Positions 33,482-42,578 of a stretch of DNA of 64,000 nucleotides are shown here, piece by piece; positions within the stretch are counted from its first letter, which is position 1, and every line of letters begins with the position of its first letter. Source of the DNA: Haliea sp040221975 (GTDB taxonomy: Bacteria; Pseudomonadota; Gammaproteobacteria; Pseudomonadales; Halieaceae); contig JAVJWR010000010.1 in the NCBI GenBank assembly GCA_040221975.1, positions 74,050 to 138,049 on the forward strand, read 5' to 3'. The notes under the pieces were generated by a model. That model was not told the DNA's origin. It saw only the letters and a list, made by a program, of their open reading frames with translations, and did no database searches. The position numbers and the translations under genes are program-made.

Positions 33482-35371
33482 TCAGAATGTCAGTATTACG
33501 TTGCACAAGAGGGAGTACGGGTCTTCATCGCCAAACAGGTCCTGGTAGCCCTGGCCGGACAGCAGCTGGGCATAGGACAGGCGCACCACCACGTTCTGGC
33601 TCATGAACGGGCGCCAGATCACCGCCGCGGACAGGTCAATGCCAATCTCGCTGTCGACATTGGCCTGTTGCCGCGCCACCTCCAGCACCTCGGTTTCCGC
33701 GAAGGCCAGGTAGTTGGCGTTAAAGGACAGGCGCAGCTCGGGCAGCAGGTCCATATCCACCCCGCCGCCGAGCAGGAGCACCCCCGGGTTGGTGAAGTTG
33801 GACTGGCCGTGCTCCTTGGAGGAGCGCAGGGAGTTCAGGACCCCGTTGCGCTGGGACAGGGCCACCCGGCCGCCACCGATCAGCGGCAGACCCTGCCGGA
33901 TGTAGTAGCTGGTATCGGCGCCGGCGAACTGCGGATTCTCGAAGATGGCGTCGAAGCCGGTGCTCTTGCCATCGAAGGGGTCGTCGTCACCACTGGCATA
34001 GAGGAAGGACAGCCGGGCGCGGATCCAGTCGAAGTCCATGGACGGTTCCGCGGCGAAGAAGAAGGCCTCGATATCCGACTCACGACCGCTGAATACCGCG
34101 TCCTTCTCCTCGCCCAGGGCGACATAGAATGAGGTGGTCAAGTTCACGCGGCCGAAGTGGCCGTCGCCGTTGTAGCCGAGGTAGTAAACATCGTATTCCC
34201 GCAGCCGCTCCTCGCCGATCGACGCCGGGCGCTGGATGAAGTCGTTGGTGTCGTAGAACACCTCGTCTTCACGGTTGCGGTTGTAGATCAGGCTGGCCTG
34301 GGAGAAGAATCCCAGCCGCGGGAAGTCCTGCCAGTACAGGTTGGCAACGAACACGTCGTCGTCGCGCAGGCTCTCGCTGACGTCGTTGAGGCCGCTGTTG
34401 GTATCCTTTTCCATGCGCCGGAACCAGGCCAGGTTGTACTGGAACCGGTTGTTGTCGCGGGTGCCGAACAGGCGCACGCCGAAGGGCGCGTCCTGGAACA
34501 GGAAGCCGCGGAAGTCGCTGGAGAAGGGCTGGATCCCGACCCGTATCGAGTCGAAGTCGTAGCGGTCCGAGACGTCCCGCAGGTGTTTGTCGACAAACGC
34601 GGCCTGGATGCCGACATGGTTGTCGTTGCGGGTGCGACCCTCGCCGGGGTCAGCATTCACGCCGAGGATTTCATCGAGCTCGGTGTAGTTGTAGTTGAAC
34701 ACCGGGGTAAAGCGATATTCCCAGTCCGGCGGGCGGAACACGGTGTCGCCCTTGTAGTACACCAGTTCCACGGCCAGGTTCTGGTTGAACAGGTGCTGCT
34801 CGGTAGCTCCCAGCACATCCAGGGAACCCGGATCACCGGTGCTCTGGCCACCGACCGGGGTTGGCACCTCGCGCAGTTCCAGCACCGAATCGGAAATGGC
34901 GGTCACGTTGAAGAACCAGTCATCGTGGATGGGCTTGTCGCCCTTGATCGTGTTCTGGTTGTAGGGGTCCCACCAGTTGTCTTCGTAGCCAAGGCTGTCG
35001 ACGATGCGCCAGCGGTCGGGAATGGGCACCAGCTCCACATACTGTTCGGCGGTGGGCCGCGGAATCGAGGAATAGCGGCGGGGCAGTACCGTGCGCGGGG
35101 CCGCCGCCACCGGCGTTTCGCGAAGCACCTCGCCGGTCTCTTCATCGACCGTGACTTCCCGGTAGGTACAGTCCCGGTTGGAGCCACCGGCGCGGCGCCG
35201 GGTGCTGCGGGCGCGGTCGCGGGGGTCCAGGTCATCGCAGTAGACCAGGTCGGGCTCCCGCTCCTGGGCCCAGGCGACGCCGGGGGACGCCGCGGCACCC
35301 AGCAACAGGACCAGGCCCAGGGCAGAGAAGCCCGCCAGAGCGGGCATGGTCAGTGCTGGATGGTTGGCCAT
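33482..35371 (-). CDS. outer-membrane beta-barrel protein of the cytochrome operon
   Basis: A 629-residue exported protein (signal peptide to ASPGVAWAQ). After a charged, cysteine-containing N-terminal stretch (VYCDDLDPRD; RDCTYREV), it consists of alternating aromatic strands ending in aromatic residues and closes with NVILTF, a C-terminal Phe as in BAM-inserted barrels. I do not recognise a named family. By position between a lipoprotein and two multihaem cytochromes it could be the porin sheath that lets a cytochrome cross the outer membrane (the MtrB role), but no MtrB-like CxxC was seen. The long N-terminal frame upstream is a shadow of the lipoprotein gene; ATG 35371 has a GGAAG site. 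Confidence 0.75.
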   Translation of the reverse strand: MANHPALTMPALAGFSALGLVLLLGAAASPGVAWAQEREPDLVYCDDLDPRDRARSTRRRAGGSNRDCTYREVTVDEETGEVLRETPVAAAPRTVLPRRYSSIPRPTAEQYVELVPIPDRWRIVDSLGYEDNWWDPYNQNTIKGDKPIHDDWFFNVTAISDSVLELREVPTPVGGQSTGDPGSLDVLGATEQHLFNQNLAVELVYYKGDTVFRPPDWEYRFTPVFNYNYTELDEILGVNADPGEGRTRNDNHVGIQAAFVDKHLRDVSDRYDFDSIRVGIQPFSSDFRGFLFQDAPFGVRLFGTRDNNRFQYNLAWFRRMEKDTNSGLNDVSESLRDDDVFVANLYWQDFPRLGFFSQASLIYNRNREDEVFYDTNDFIQRPASIGEERLREYDVYYLGYNGDGHFGRVNLTTSFYVALGEEKDAVFSGRESDIEAFFFAAEPSMDFDWIRARLSFLYASGDDDPFDGKSTGFDAIFENPQFAGADTSYYIRQGLPLIGGGRVALSQRNGVLNSLRSSKEHGQSNFTNPGVLLLGGGVDMDLLPELRLSFNANYLAFAETEVLEVARQQANVDSEIGIDLSAAVIWRPFMSQNVVVRLSYAQLLSGQGYQDLFGDEDPYSLLCNVILTF

Positions 35372-35376
35372 GGCGC

Positions 35377-37353
35377 TCACTTCCCTGCACATACTTGCTG
35401 TGCGTCGCTGTTGATGAACGGCGTCTGCGGGCACTGGATGTAGCGCAGGCGCACTCCGCCAGGGGTGAGCTGGTCGGCGCGAATGTCCGGCGGCGCGTTG
35501 TTGATGCTGCCGCCCAGGGCTTCCCCGGCCTCGTGTACGCCGAGGAAGGAGATCATGTCGTCCTGCTCGATACCGTCCCCGGACACGCCGATGCCGCCGA
35601 TGAGCGTGGACCCGCGGTATACCGGCACGCTGCCGGGGAAAATCTGGATGCCATTGGCTACCCGCGGCTGGGCCGACTCGGCGCAATTGGCGCCGACATC
35701 GGTGTCGCTCAGGCCCGCGACAAAGGCGATGTGGGCGATGATGTTGTTGAAGGACAGGTCCAGCTGCAGGCCGGTGGAGAATACGCTCCACTCGCTGCCG
35801 TAGGGCTTGCTGAAGGGACCGTGGGGATTGCCGATGATGCCGTCCGGGTAGAACGGACGCGACAGGTTGCCGCCGGAACGGTCGGCAAAGGCGGTGCCGT
35901 CGGTAAGTGCCTGGGGGCCGATAAACAGCTGGGCGGCATCCACATAGTCGCCGATGTTCACCGTCGCCCCGGGGCTCAGGTCCGGGTTCAGGTACTGGGC
36001 CGGGCTGGTGATGCCGCGCAGGAAGTCCGCCGCATCCCGGGAGGAGAACAGTACCGCGGTGCGGGCCTTCTGCAAGGACACATCGGCGCCGAACACCGGC
36101 CCGTCGCGGGTGCGCAGCATGCCGAGGATGGCGCCGCGGCTGTCGACCACCGACACGGTGACCCGTGCCGGGGTTCCCAACGGCCGGCGGATCTGGGCGC
36201 GGGCACGGTTGGCTATGCCAATCGCGCTGCTGAGGAGCTGGCGCACTTCCTCCGCGGTAAATGCCTGCTCGCCGAGTTCCGCGGCATCGGTGCCGGCTCG
36301 CGGCGGGTAGCGGTTGTTGTTGTCGCCGTCGACAAAGACGAAGGCATCCAGGTCGGGAAAATCGCTGGCCGGGCGCACACCGGACTCGGGCTGGCCAAAA
36401 GCCGTGCCGCGCCGTATCTGGCCATCGCTGTAGCCCCTCACCGCCAGCAATTCACCCGCGCCGGCGAGACCGGCGAAACCGGGGGCCTGGGCCGGGTCCA
36501 CCGGCAGTTCCTCCAGAGCCACATCACTGAAGCGGAATACCTTGCCTTCCACCGTAATGCGCTCGGCGCGCCGGTCCGGCGGTGCGATGAAGCCGAAGGT
36601 GGCGGCCAGCGCAATTTGCTCGTCCAGGTCGACATCGCTGTCCAGCAGGTTCTTGTCGATGCTGTAGCGGCCGTCGGCGATTACACCGACCCCGCCCACG
36701 GGTGTGCCGTCCTTGTACAGGGGAAAGCCACCTGGGTCCGCCGCCAGACCCAGGGGCGAACGTCGCGGACCGACACCGAGAGCTGCGCCGCCGCGGGTGA
36801 AATCGGAGCAGGCCAGCTGGCTGAACTGGACGCCAAACAGAGGCCCCCCCGGCTGGTTGCGCTCGCCGGGATTGAAGTGCTCCTGCACGATCTGGTTCGC
36901 CGTGCGGGTGGTAAAGGCGTTGCCCTCGCTGGACAGATAGGCGCCGGTGATCGCCTTGGCGATCGCCGCCAGGGCATCACCACCCACCGCCACCGGCAAC
37001 ACCACCCCCTCCAGACCGGCGGTGATCTGTACCGGAAAGTCGGTTGCCAGCTCCACATCATTGCCGGCATCCACTCCTGCCATCCGGTATACCGCCAGTA
37101 CGTTGCCGACCCGGTCGACCACCGCGATGGTGGCGGCGGCCCCGAGGGCCTCCGCCTGGTGTACACCCTGGGCCAGTATCCGGCGCACCTCATCCTCGGC
37201 AAGAAAGCTGCTGGCGCTGGCGCACTGGCCTTCGCAGGGCGCGTTGTCGGGGGCGCGATCCGGTGAACTACCCGCGCTGCTGCCACCACCGCCTCCGCCG
37301 CTGCAGGCGGCGATCAGGGTGACAGAAAAAACACAGATCAGCTGTCGCATCAT
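35377..37353 (-). CDS. lipoprotein with two GlcG/HbpS-type domains
   Basis: A 658-residue lipoprotein: lipobox LIAAC with the lipid cysteine at residue 17, then a Gly/Ser linker. Two GlcG/HbpS-like (haem-binding, DUF336) domains follow: one from about residue 50 (LAEDEVRRILAQGVHQAEAL, AATIAVVDRVGNVLAVYRM, GGVGVIADG) and one from about 365 (FTAEEVRQLLSSAIGIANRA, VTVSVVDSRGAILGMLRT, GGIGVSGDGIEQDDM). HbpS proteins bind haem or cofactors. Whether this one does is not shown by the sequence. It overlaps the preceding decahaem gene by four bases. Confidence 0.85.
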   Translation of the reverse strand: MMRQLICVFSVTLIAACSGGGGGGSSAGSSPDRAPDNAPCEGQCASASSFLAEDEVRRILAQGVHQAEALGAAATIAVVDRVGNVLAVYRMAGVDAGNDVELATDFPVQITAGLEGVVLPVAVGGDALAAIAKAITGAYLSSEGNAFTTRTANQIVQEHFNPGERNQPGGPLFGVQFSQLACSDFTRGGAALGVGPRRSPLGLAADPGGFPLYKDGTPVGGVGVIADGRYSIDKNLLDSDVDLDEQIALAATFGFIAPPDRRAERITVEGKVFRFSDVALEELPVDPAQAPGFAGLAGAGELLAVRGYSDGQIRRGTAFGQPESGVRPASDFPDLDAFVFVDGDNNNRYPPRAGTDAAELGEQAFTAEEVRQLLSSAIGIANRARAQIRRPLGTPARVTVSVVDSRGAILGMLRTRDGPVFGADVSLQKARTAVLFSSRDAADFLRGITSPAQYLNPDLSPGATVNIGDYVDAAQLFIGPQALTDGTAFADRSGGNLSRPFYPDGIIGNPHGPFSKPYGSEWSVFSTGLQLDLSFNNIIAHIAFVAGLSDTDVGANCAESAQPRVANGIQIFPGSVPVYRGSTLIGGIGVSGDGIEQDDMISFLGVHEAGEALGGSINNAPPDIRADQLTPGGVRLRYIQCPQTPFINSDAQQVCAGK

Positions 37354-39062
37354 GGCGCTCCCCCCTGCAGTAACGCGCTATCGCGCACCAGTCGGGACAG
37401 GCTGCCCCCGTCCGGATGGAAGGCGTGACAGCTGACGCAATCCAGAGTTGCCGCGCCCTTGTCGTCGGTGTGACAGGCAAGGCAATTGTCCTGATTGGGC
37501 ATGAGAATATCCTCCGCCGCGTTCGACGTCGAGGCTTCGTGACAGGTCTCGCAGACCTGGTCCGGGTCGTCCGCGGCCTGGCTCTGGTGGCTGTGATGAT
37601 CAAACCGGGCGTGGGGATACCAGTCGCCGGTGAGGCGAATGGGCTGCACAAACCAGCGGTCATTGATGTCGGCCAGCCCGGTCTCCAAAACCTCGTGACA
37701 GGTAATGCAGCCGGTATTGGCAAACTGGTATTCCGCTTCCTTGAGCGCCTCGGCGCGACCACAGTCGAGGCCGCTACCTTCGCAGCTGGCGGCGGAGTCA
37801 CGCTTGCCGGGCACCCGCCGCGGCTTCTCCGCGGCGCGCTGGCGGCGCAGCTCCGGGTCGGTGAATTCGCGGATGAAGTGGGCTTCCATGGCGACGATCG
37901 CCGCCCGTAAATCGCCGTGGGGCAGCTCCAGCTCGGGCTCGAAAATGTCGAAGCTGAGCCCGTGGCAACTGCGGCAATGGGCGTCCATGGTAATCGGTTC
38001 GAAGTGCTCGCCGTCATCCTTCAGGGTGTGGCAACTGGCGCACTCCAGGGCAGCGCCGGTGCCCTCGTGCTGCACCTTGGCGGGATCCAGGTGCACCTCG
38101 TGAGTGAACTTGAGATTGGAGGCTTCCTGCAGTGGCTCGGCGCCCGGACGCACCCGGCGCACCTCCCAGCCGTGGGCCGCGCCGATACCCTGCGGTTCCA
38201 GCAGGGCCAGGCGGAAGGCGGGATGACCGGCATCGGTAAAGGCCGTCACCGCCTCCATGGGCGCCTTGCCCGCCACTTCCCAGGCACCCGGGCCGGCGTG
38301 GCAGTCCACGCACAGGCCCTGGTCGCGGCGCGAGATCATGGCCGGCTCATTGTGCTCGCGATGGCAGGAGGCACAGCGAACATCGGTAAAGGCGTGGGCA
38401 TCGTGGACAGCGATATCGACGTGCTCGGTCATGCCGCGGTGGCAGTCGATGCAGGCTCCGTCCTGCACCATGACAAAGGGCTTCTGGTGGCAGGCCTGGC
38501 ACTCCTGCGCAACCCCCGAAGCCTGGTGGGCCGACACCAGCGGACCGCTGGACCAGAGATTGTCGCTCGGCAGCGGCGTGCTGCGCAGGGTAGCGGCGAC
38601 ATCGCCGCGCCACAGCCCCGCGGCGGGTACGACCAGCCCCAGCAGGAGAACAGCCAGCGCCAGCAGCCAACTGGTCTTGCGGATGCTCCATGTGTGGCGT
38701 TCCAGACTGACATCACCGGCGAAGGTGCTGGCGGGTTTGCCCCGGGTTTGCAGCTGCAGGGCAAGATCAAATCCCTGGGGCGGGGTGATGACCTCCAGCG
38801 CATAGCCCGGCAACTCGAACGTGTCGCCCACCGCCAGCGGTGCCTTGCTGGTGGCGACACCATCGACTGTGATCACCGGGCGCCGTGCCGTGATACGCCC
38901 GGCACCACCACCGCTGGCCTCTATGGTGACATCGCCACCGACCCCCGGCAGGGGCAGCATGGCACCGGGCTCGCCACCCAGGGTGAGCTTGTCGCCCTGG
39001 TATTCCGTCTCCAGCGCTTCGCCGCTTGCGCGACCGGTCAGTTTGCGAACCAGGAAATACAT
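37350..39062 (-). CDS. membrane-anchored decahaem cytochrome with cytoplasmic FHA-like domain
   Basis: A 570-residue protein. Residues 1-110 form an FHA-like beta module with a typical late-strand pattern (ITVDGVATSKAPLAVGDTFE) but lacking the canonical phosphothreonine residues, so it is degenerate. A transmembrane helix (131-150) follows. The remaining residues hold ten CxxCH sites: CQACH, CIDCH, CASCH, CVDCH, CASCH, CRSCH, CITCH, CETCH, CLACH and CVSCH. With no signal peptide, the N-terminus should be cytoplasmic and the haems periplasmic. A cytochrome with a cytosolic FHA-like domain is unusual and ties haem traffic to the FHA/PP2C genes in the operon. Confidence 0.9.
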   Translation of the reverse strand: MYFLVRKLTGRASGEALETEYQGDKLTLGGEPGAMLPLPGVGGDVTIEASGGGAGRITARRPVITVDGVATSKAPLAVGDTFELPGYALEVITPPQGFDLALQLQTRGKPASTFAGDVSLERHTWSIRKTSWLLALAVLLLGLVVPAAGLWRGDVAATLRSTPLPSDNLWSSGPLVSAHQASGVAQECQACHQKPFVMVQDGACIDCHRGMTEHVDIAVHDAHAFTDVRCASCHREHNEPAMISRRDQGLCVDCHAGPGAWEVAGKAPMEAVTAFTDAGHPAFRLALLEPQGIGAAHGWEVRRVRPGAEPLQEASNLKFTHEVHLDPAKVQHEGTGAALECASCHTLKDDGEHFEPITMDAHCRSCHGLSFDIFEPELELPHGDLRAAIVAMEAHFIREFTDPELRRQRAAEKPRRVPGKRDSAASCEGSGLDCGRAEALKEAEYQFANTGCITCHEVLETGLADINDRWFVQPIRLTGDWYPHARFDHHSHQSQAADDPDQVCETCHEASTSNAAEDILMPNQDNCLACHTDDKGAATLDCVSCHAFHPDGGSLSRLVRDSALLQGGAP

Positions 39063-39066
39063 CGGG

Positions 39067-39960
39067 CTACCAGTAGATGAAGACTGTGAGGATGTGGACT
39101 ACCAGTGCCACCAGCAGCCCCACCGTCAAGGGAATATGAAAGTACAGCCAGATCTTCATCAGGCCTCGCAACTGGACCTCGCGTCGCAGCTGGTGCAACA
39201 GCACCTGGCGGCGGCCAAACAGGCCCAGCAGCTCATTGAGCACCTCCGCCTCGGACTGCTTGCGGGCATCGGGGATGCGTCCGGCCAGATGCCTGATCAC
39301 CACCTCCTGCTCCGCGTTGGCCACGGCCTGGGCCTTCCGGGTGTCACTGCCCGGCACCGTCACCCGGGACCGGTCCCTGGCCAGCAGCTGCTGCCAGGCC
39401 GAGCCGCCGACGCGGGTCAATTCCAGGGCGCTGATCACCAGCGACTGCAGGTTGGCATCACAGCGCTGGGAAGTGTCGCGAATGCGGGCGTCGATTTTCG
39501 CCAACTCGTCCAGACGCCCGTCCTGGCCGCTCCCGGACTGGATGGTAGCGAGCCGCCCGGGCAGGTGCATATAGGCGTAGAGGCCGTAGAAGCCCGAGAT
39601 GACCACCAGGCACATCAACACGTAGGCCAGAGTGTGGACATTCAAGCCGAACTGCAGCGCACAGTGCAGCGTCGCGACCACCAGCAGTACCGTGCCCAGA
39701 TACACATGCGCGGACGCCCAGCCCTGCACCGTCCCGGCGGTGGATTTGTAGCTGCGCTTGCGCACGCCGAGCAGGCTCAGCCAGACGATCAGCAGGGCAC
39801 CCACGGTCCCCAGCACATAGCCCTGCCAGGTGCCACCATTGGCCGGTTGCGCGGCGTTGCTGCCGCCCTGGGTCAGGTACAGGGCGACACTCAACAACAG
39901 CAGCGCCAGCCCCCATTTCAGGTAGCGGTACTGTTGCCAGCCAAGCAGACTCTCACGCAT
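39067..39960 (-). CDS. bis-haem-b integral membrane protein
   Basis: A 297-residue protein with about five membrane helices (13-30, 47-66, 83-104, 110-130, 270-293) and a long soluble helical loop (140-265). Two helices each contain a His pair 14 residues apart, H85/H99 and H275/H289, the spacing for two haems b stacked across a membrane as in ferric-reductase or cytochrome b-type quinol proteins. It lies between the FAD/Fe-S protein and the decahaem protein, so it should carry electrons across the inner membrane. Start at 39960, three bases after the previous stop. Confidence 0.85.
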   Translation of the reverse strand: MRESLLGWQQYRYLKWGLALLLLSVALYLTQGGSNAAQPANGGTWQGYVLGTVGALLIVWLSLLGVRKRSYKSTAGTVQGWASAHVYLGTVLLVVATLHCALQFGLNVHTLAYVLMCLVVISGFYGLYAYMHLPGRLATIQSGSGQDGRLDELAKIDARIRDTSQRCDANLQSLVISALELTRVGGSAWQQLLARDRSRVTVPGSDTRKAQAVANAEQEVVIRHLAGRIPDARKQSEAEVLNELLGLFGRRQVLLHQLRREVQLRGLMKIWLYFHIPLTVGLLVALVVHILTVFIYW

Positions 39961-39962
39961 CC

Positions 39963-42455
39963 TCAACGCGCCTCGACCAGGGCGACGAACTGCTCCGGGG
40001 ACAGGCGCATGGCGGCACCTGTGGGGCAGGCCCGCACACAGGCCGGGCCCCCGTCCTGGCCCATGCAGGCATCGCATTTCACCGCTTTCTTGCCACGCTC
40101 CTTGTCGGCGGCGGCAGGGGTAAAGGTTTCCGGCTGGCCAGGACCCGCGCCGCGGCCAAACAGAAGCCAGGACAGCAGCCCGGGCTTGGGCGGCGCGGCA
40201 TAGCTCAGCTTGATCGCGTCGTAGGGGCAGTTGGTTTCGCAGTTGCCGCAGCCGATGCAGCTGTCGGTGATGAAGACCTCACCGTTGGCGGAACGGCGAA
40301 TCGCATCCGGCGGACAGTCCTTCATGCAGTGCGGCAGCTCGCAATGACGACAGGATATCGGCACATGCAGGTTGGCGAATGAGGGCCCGGCGGCGCGGTT
40401 CAGCCGCGACAGGCCGTTATGGGTTTCGGCACAGGCGCGCTCGCAGTTGTCGCAACCCACACAGAGGGACTCGTCGATGACCAGGGCATTGGTCGCCTCC
40501 CCCAGGCCCTGCTCCATGAGAAAACCGATGGAGCGGGCGGCCTCGGGCTGGGAGGCCATGGCGTTGGTCTTCTCCAGCAACGAACTCAAGCGCCCCTGCA
40601 GGGTGGCGACATGGTCCGGCTGGCTGTTGACCAGGGTCAGGAACTGCGGGCGCCTGACCTTGATGGTTTCGGTACGCACCGCGGCGACGGCGGTATCCCG
40701 GCGCAGGGGGGCACCCATCAGCGCCATCTGCCCCACCAGGTCACCGGAGTGGTGCTGGGCCACCACCATGTTCGCGCTGCCCCGGGAGAGCACCACGGTG
40801 CCGCTGCGGATCAGGTGCAGGCAATCGCCTTCCTCGCCCTCGGAGAACAGGGCCTGGCCGGCGTTGAAGCGGCAGGCCTCTACTTCGCCCGCAATGGCGG
40901 ACAACTCCGCCAGCGGCAGGTCCGGGCGGAAAGCGGCCTGCAGAGCGCGCACGATAAAGATGCGATCGATGCCCTGGCGCACCTCCTCATTGGAGTTCAT
41001 CAACTTCACCATGATCCGACGCGGCGTCTCGATCAAAATCGCGTCTTCACTGACCACCGCATCGCCCTGCCGCGGACGGCCCGAGATCAGGCTCATCTCA
41101 CCAAAGAACTGCCCCGGCTTGAGCGTGTGCCAGGGGCCGTCCGGCTCCAGCTGCAGCTTCACCTCCCCTTCCACCAGGGTGTAGAAGGTGGTGCTGAACT
41201 CGCCGTTGCGATAGACCGGCTCTCCCGCCGGAATAAACACCGTGGAGCGCTCGCCCTTCTGCTCGGCATGGACCATGTCCGCAGGCGGCAGGCTCACGAG
41301 GATCCGGCTCTCGATGATCAACTCGCGGAAGGCCAGCGGATTCATGCGCCGGAACATGGGGATGCGCTGTTGGTACAGCTCCAGCACATCCTCGGCATCC
41401 ATGACGTAGGGCAGGCCCGAAAACTGGTCCTGCAACAGCGGATAGTCGGCGGGCTTGGTGTTCTTGCCGTGAATGAACTCGATGACGTCGTAGCCCTGGT
41501 TCATGGCCTGCTTGATCAGCGGGTACCCGCCCAGGGCGCCGATGACGTAGAGGCCGGGCACGTTGCTCTGGTAGTGGCGGTCCACATCCGGCACCGCGTC
41601 AGCGTTGGGGCTGCTGATCTCGATGCCGCAGGATTCGACGAAGCTGCGCGGGGGGATGGTGCCGAGACGGGCGATAATCCTGTGGCAGGCCAGACGCTCT
41701 TCCCCGGCGGGCGTATTGAGGATAATGGCGCCCATCTCACCCGGGCCGCTGGGCAATTCCAGGCCGGCGACACCGGCTTCATAGTGGCAATGGAAGGGCC
41801 TGCTCTTGTCGTTGATTGCCGCCAGCACCGCATTCAGGTTGCCGTCCTTGGCACGGCTGAACTCATTGCGCCGATTGATGATGTGGACGGTGTTGTAGTC
41901 GGACAGGGCGATGGCGTTTTCGATCGCGGCGTCACCGGCGCCGACGACGACGATGGTCTCTTTCTTGAAGTCCTCGGGATCGTCGAGGGTGTAGCGGACG
42001 AAGTCCGACTCGCCGTCACCTTTCACCCCGAGGCTGCGGGGGTTGCCCTGGGTGCCGATGGACAGCACCACATGCTCGGCTTCGATTTCATCCCCGGACT
42101 GCAGCTTGAGCACGAACTGGCCGCGGCTGCCGCTGATGCCCGTGACTTCGCTGTCGTAGCGGATGTTCAGGCCGCTGTCGATGCTGTCCTGCCAGGCACC
42201 CAGAATCTCTTCCCGCTTGCCGGCGACGAAGGGTACCGGGCTGCGCAGGGCGAGAAACCCCGGCTCGTCCATGACGTGCTTGCCCTTCTGGTACTTCTGG
42301 ATGGTCTTGGCGAAAACCGAAAAGCCTTCCAGCAAGACATAGCCTGGCGTGGCGGCGCCGGCTTCAAGGTCGTACTCGGCCGCCCTGCCCGCAGCGCTGA
42401 GACCCGCAGGCCCCGCGCCGACAATGGCGATATGATACCTCTCCCCCAAGAGCAA
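39963..42455 (-). CDS. FAD oxidoreductase fused to two cNMP-binding domains and a 4x[4Fe-4S] ferredoxin
   Basis: An 830-residue cytoplasmic fusion. Residues 1-330: thioredoxin-reductase-like FAD/NAD(P)H module (AIVGAGPAGLSAAGRAAE; IVVVGAGDAAIENAIALS), without a redox CxxC. About 400-480 and 525-605: two cyclic-nucleotide-binding domains (FFGEMSLISGRPRQGDAVV; LVGQMALMGAPLRRDTAV). About 660-815: HybA/NrfC-type ferredoxin with four cysteine sets (CVGCDNCERAC, CRHCELPHC...CP, CIGCGNCETNCP, CDAC...CVRACP). It probably feeds NAD(P)H electrons to the haem-b protein next door, gated by a nucleotide. Start is TTG at 42455 or 42449; the latter is better spaced from an AAGGA site. First gene of the operon. 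Confidence 0.9.
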   Translation of the reverse strand: MLLGERYHIAIVGAGPAGLSAAGRAAEYDLEAGAATPGYVLLEGFSVFAKTIQKYQKGKHVMDEPGFLALRSPVPFVAGKREEILGAWQDSIDSGLNIRYDSEVTGISGSRGQFVLKLQSGDEIEAEHVVLSIGTQGNPRSLGVKGDGESDFVRYTLDDPEDFKKETIVVVGAGDAAIENAIALSDYNTVHIINRRNEFSRAKDGNLNAVLAAINDKSRPFHCHYEAGVAGLELPSGPGEMGAIILNTPAGEERLACHRIIARLGTIPPRSFVESCGIEISSPNADAVPDVDRHYQSNVPGLYVIGALGGYPLIKQAMNQGYDVIEFIHGKNTKPADYPLLQDQFSGLPYVMDAEDVLELYQQRIPMFRRMNPLAFRELIIESRILVSLPPADMVHAEQKGERSTVFIPAGEPVYRNGEFSTTFYTLVEGEVKLQLEPDGPWHTLKPGQFFGEMSLISGRPRQGDAVVSEDAILIETPRRIMVKLMNSNEEVRQGIDRIFIVRALQAAFRPDLPLAELSAIAGEVEACRFNAGQALFSEGEEGDCLHLIRSGTVVLSRGSANMVVAQHHSGDLVGQMALMGAPLRRDTAVAAVRTETIKVRRPQFLTLVNSQPDHVATLQGRLSSLLEKTNAMASQPEAARSIGFLMEQGLGEATNALVIDESLCVGCDNCERACAETHNGLSRLNRAAGPSFANLHVPISCRHCELPHCMKDCPPDAIRRSANGEVFITDSCIGCGNCETNCPYDAIKLSYAAPPKPGLLSWLLFGRGAGPGQPETFTPAAADKERGKKAVKCDACMGQDGGPACVRACPTGAAMRLSPEQFVALVEAR

Positions 42456-42522
42456 ATTCCTTGACTGGCTTATTATTCAACCCTGCAACACTTCGCAGAG
42501 CTCGCTGCCTTTTACTATAGCC

Positions 42523-42549
42523 GGGCAATCCCCGATTGCCCAAGTTTTT
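42523..42549 (+). terminator. terminator-like hairpin between radA and the cytochrome operon
   Basis: A perfect 8-bp stem (GGGCAATC / GATTGCCC) with a 3-base loop, followed on the plus strand by AAGTTTTT. The T run points rightward, so it could stop antisense transcription leaving the cytochrome operon. On the minus strand it lacks a T run but could still mark the end of radA messages. Confidence 0.45.
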
Positions 42550-42578
42550 CTTGTGATCCGGTTCGCAACAGCGAACGC

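Noticed and set aside
40419..42464. 681-codon plus-strand open frame opposite the FAD/cNMP/Fe-S gene
   Set aside because: High-GC antisense shadow: no recognisable family, no ribosome site, and codon periodicity belongs to the minus-strand gene.
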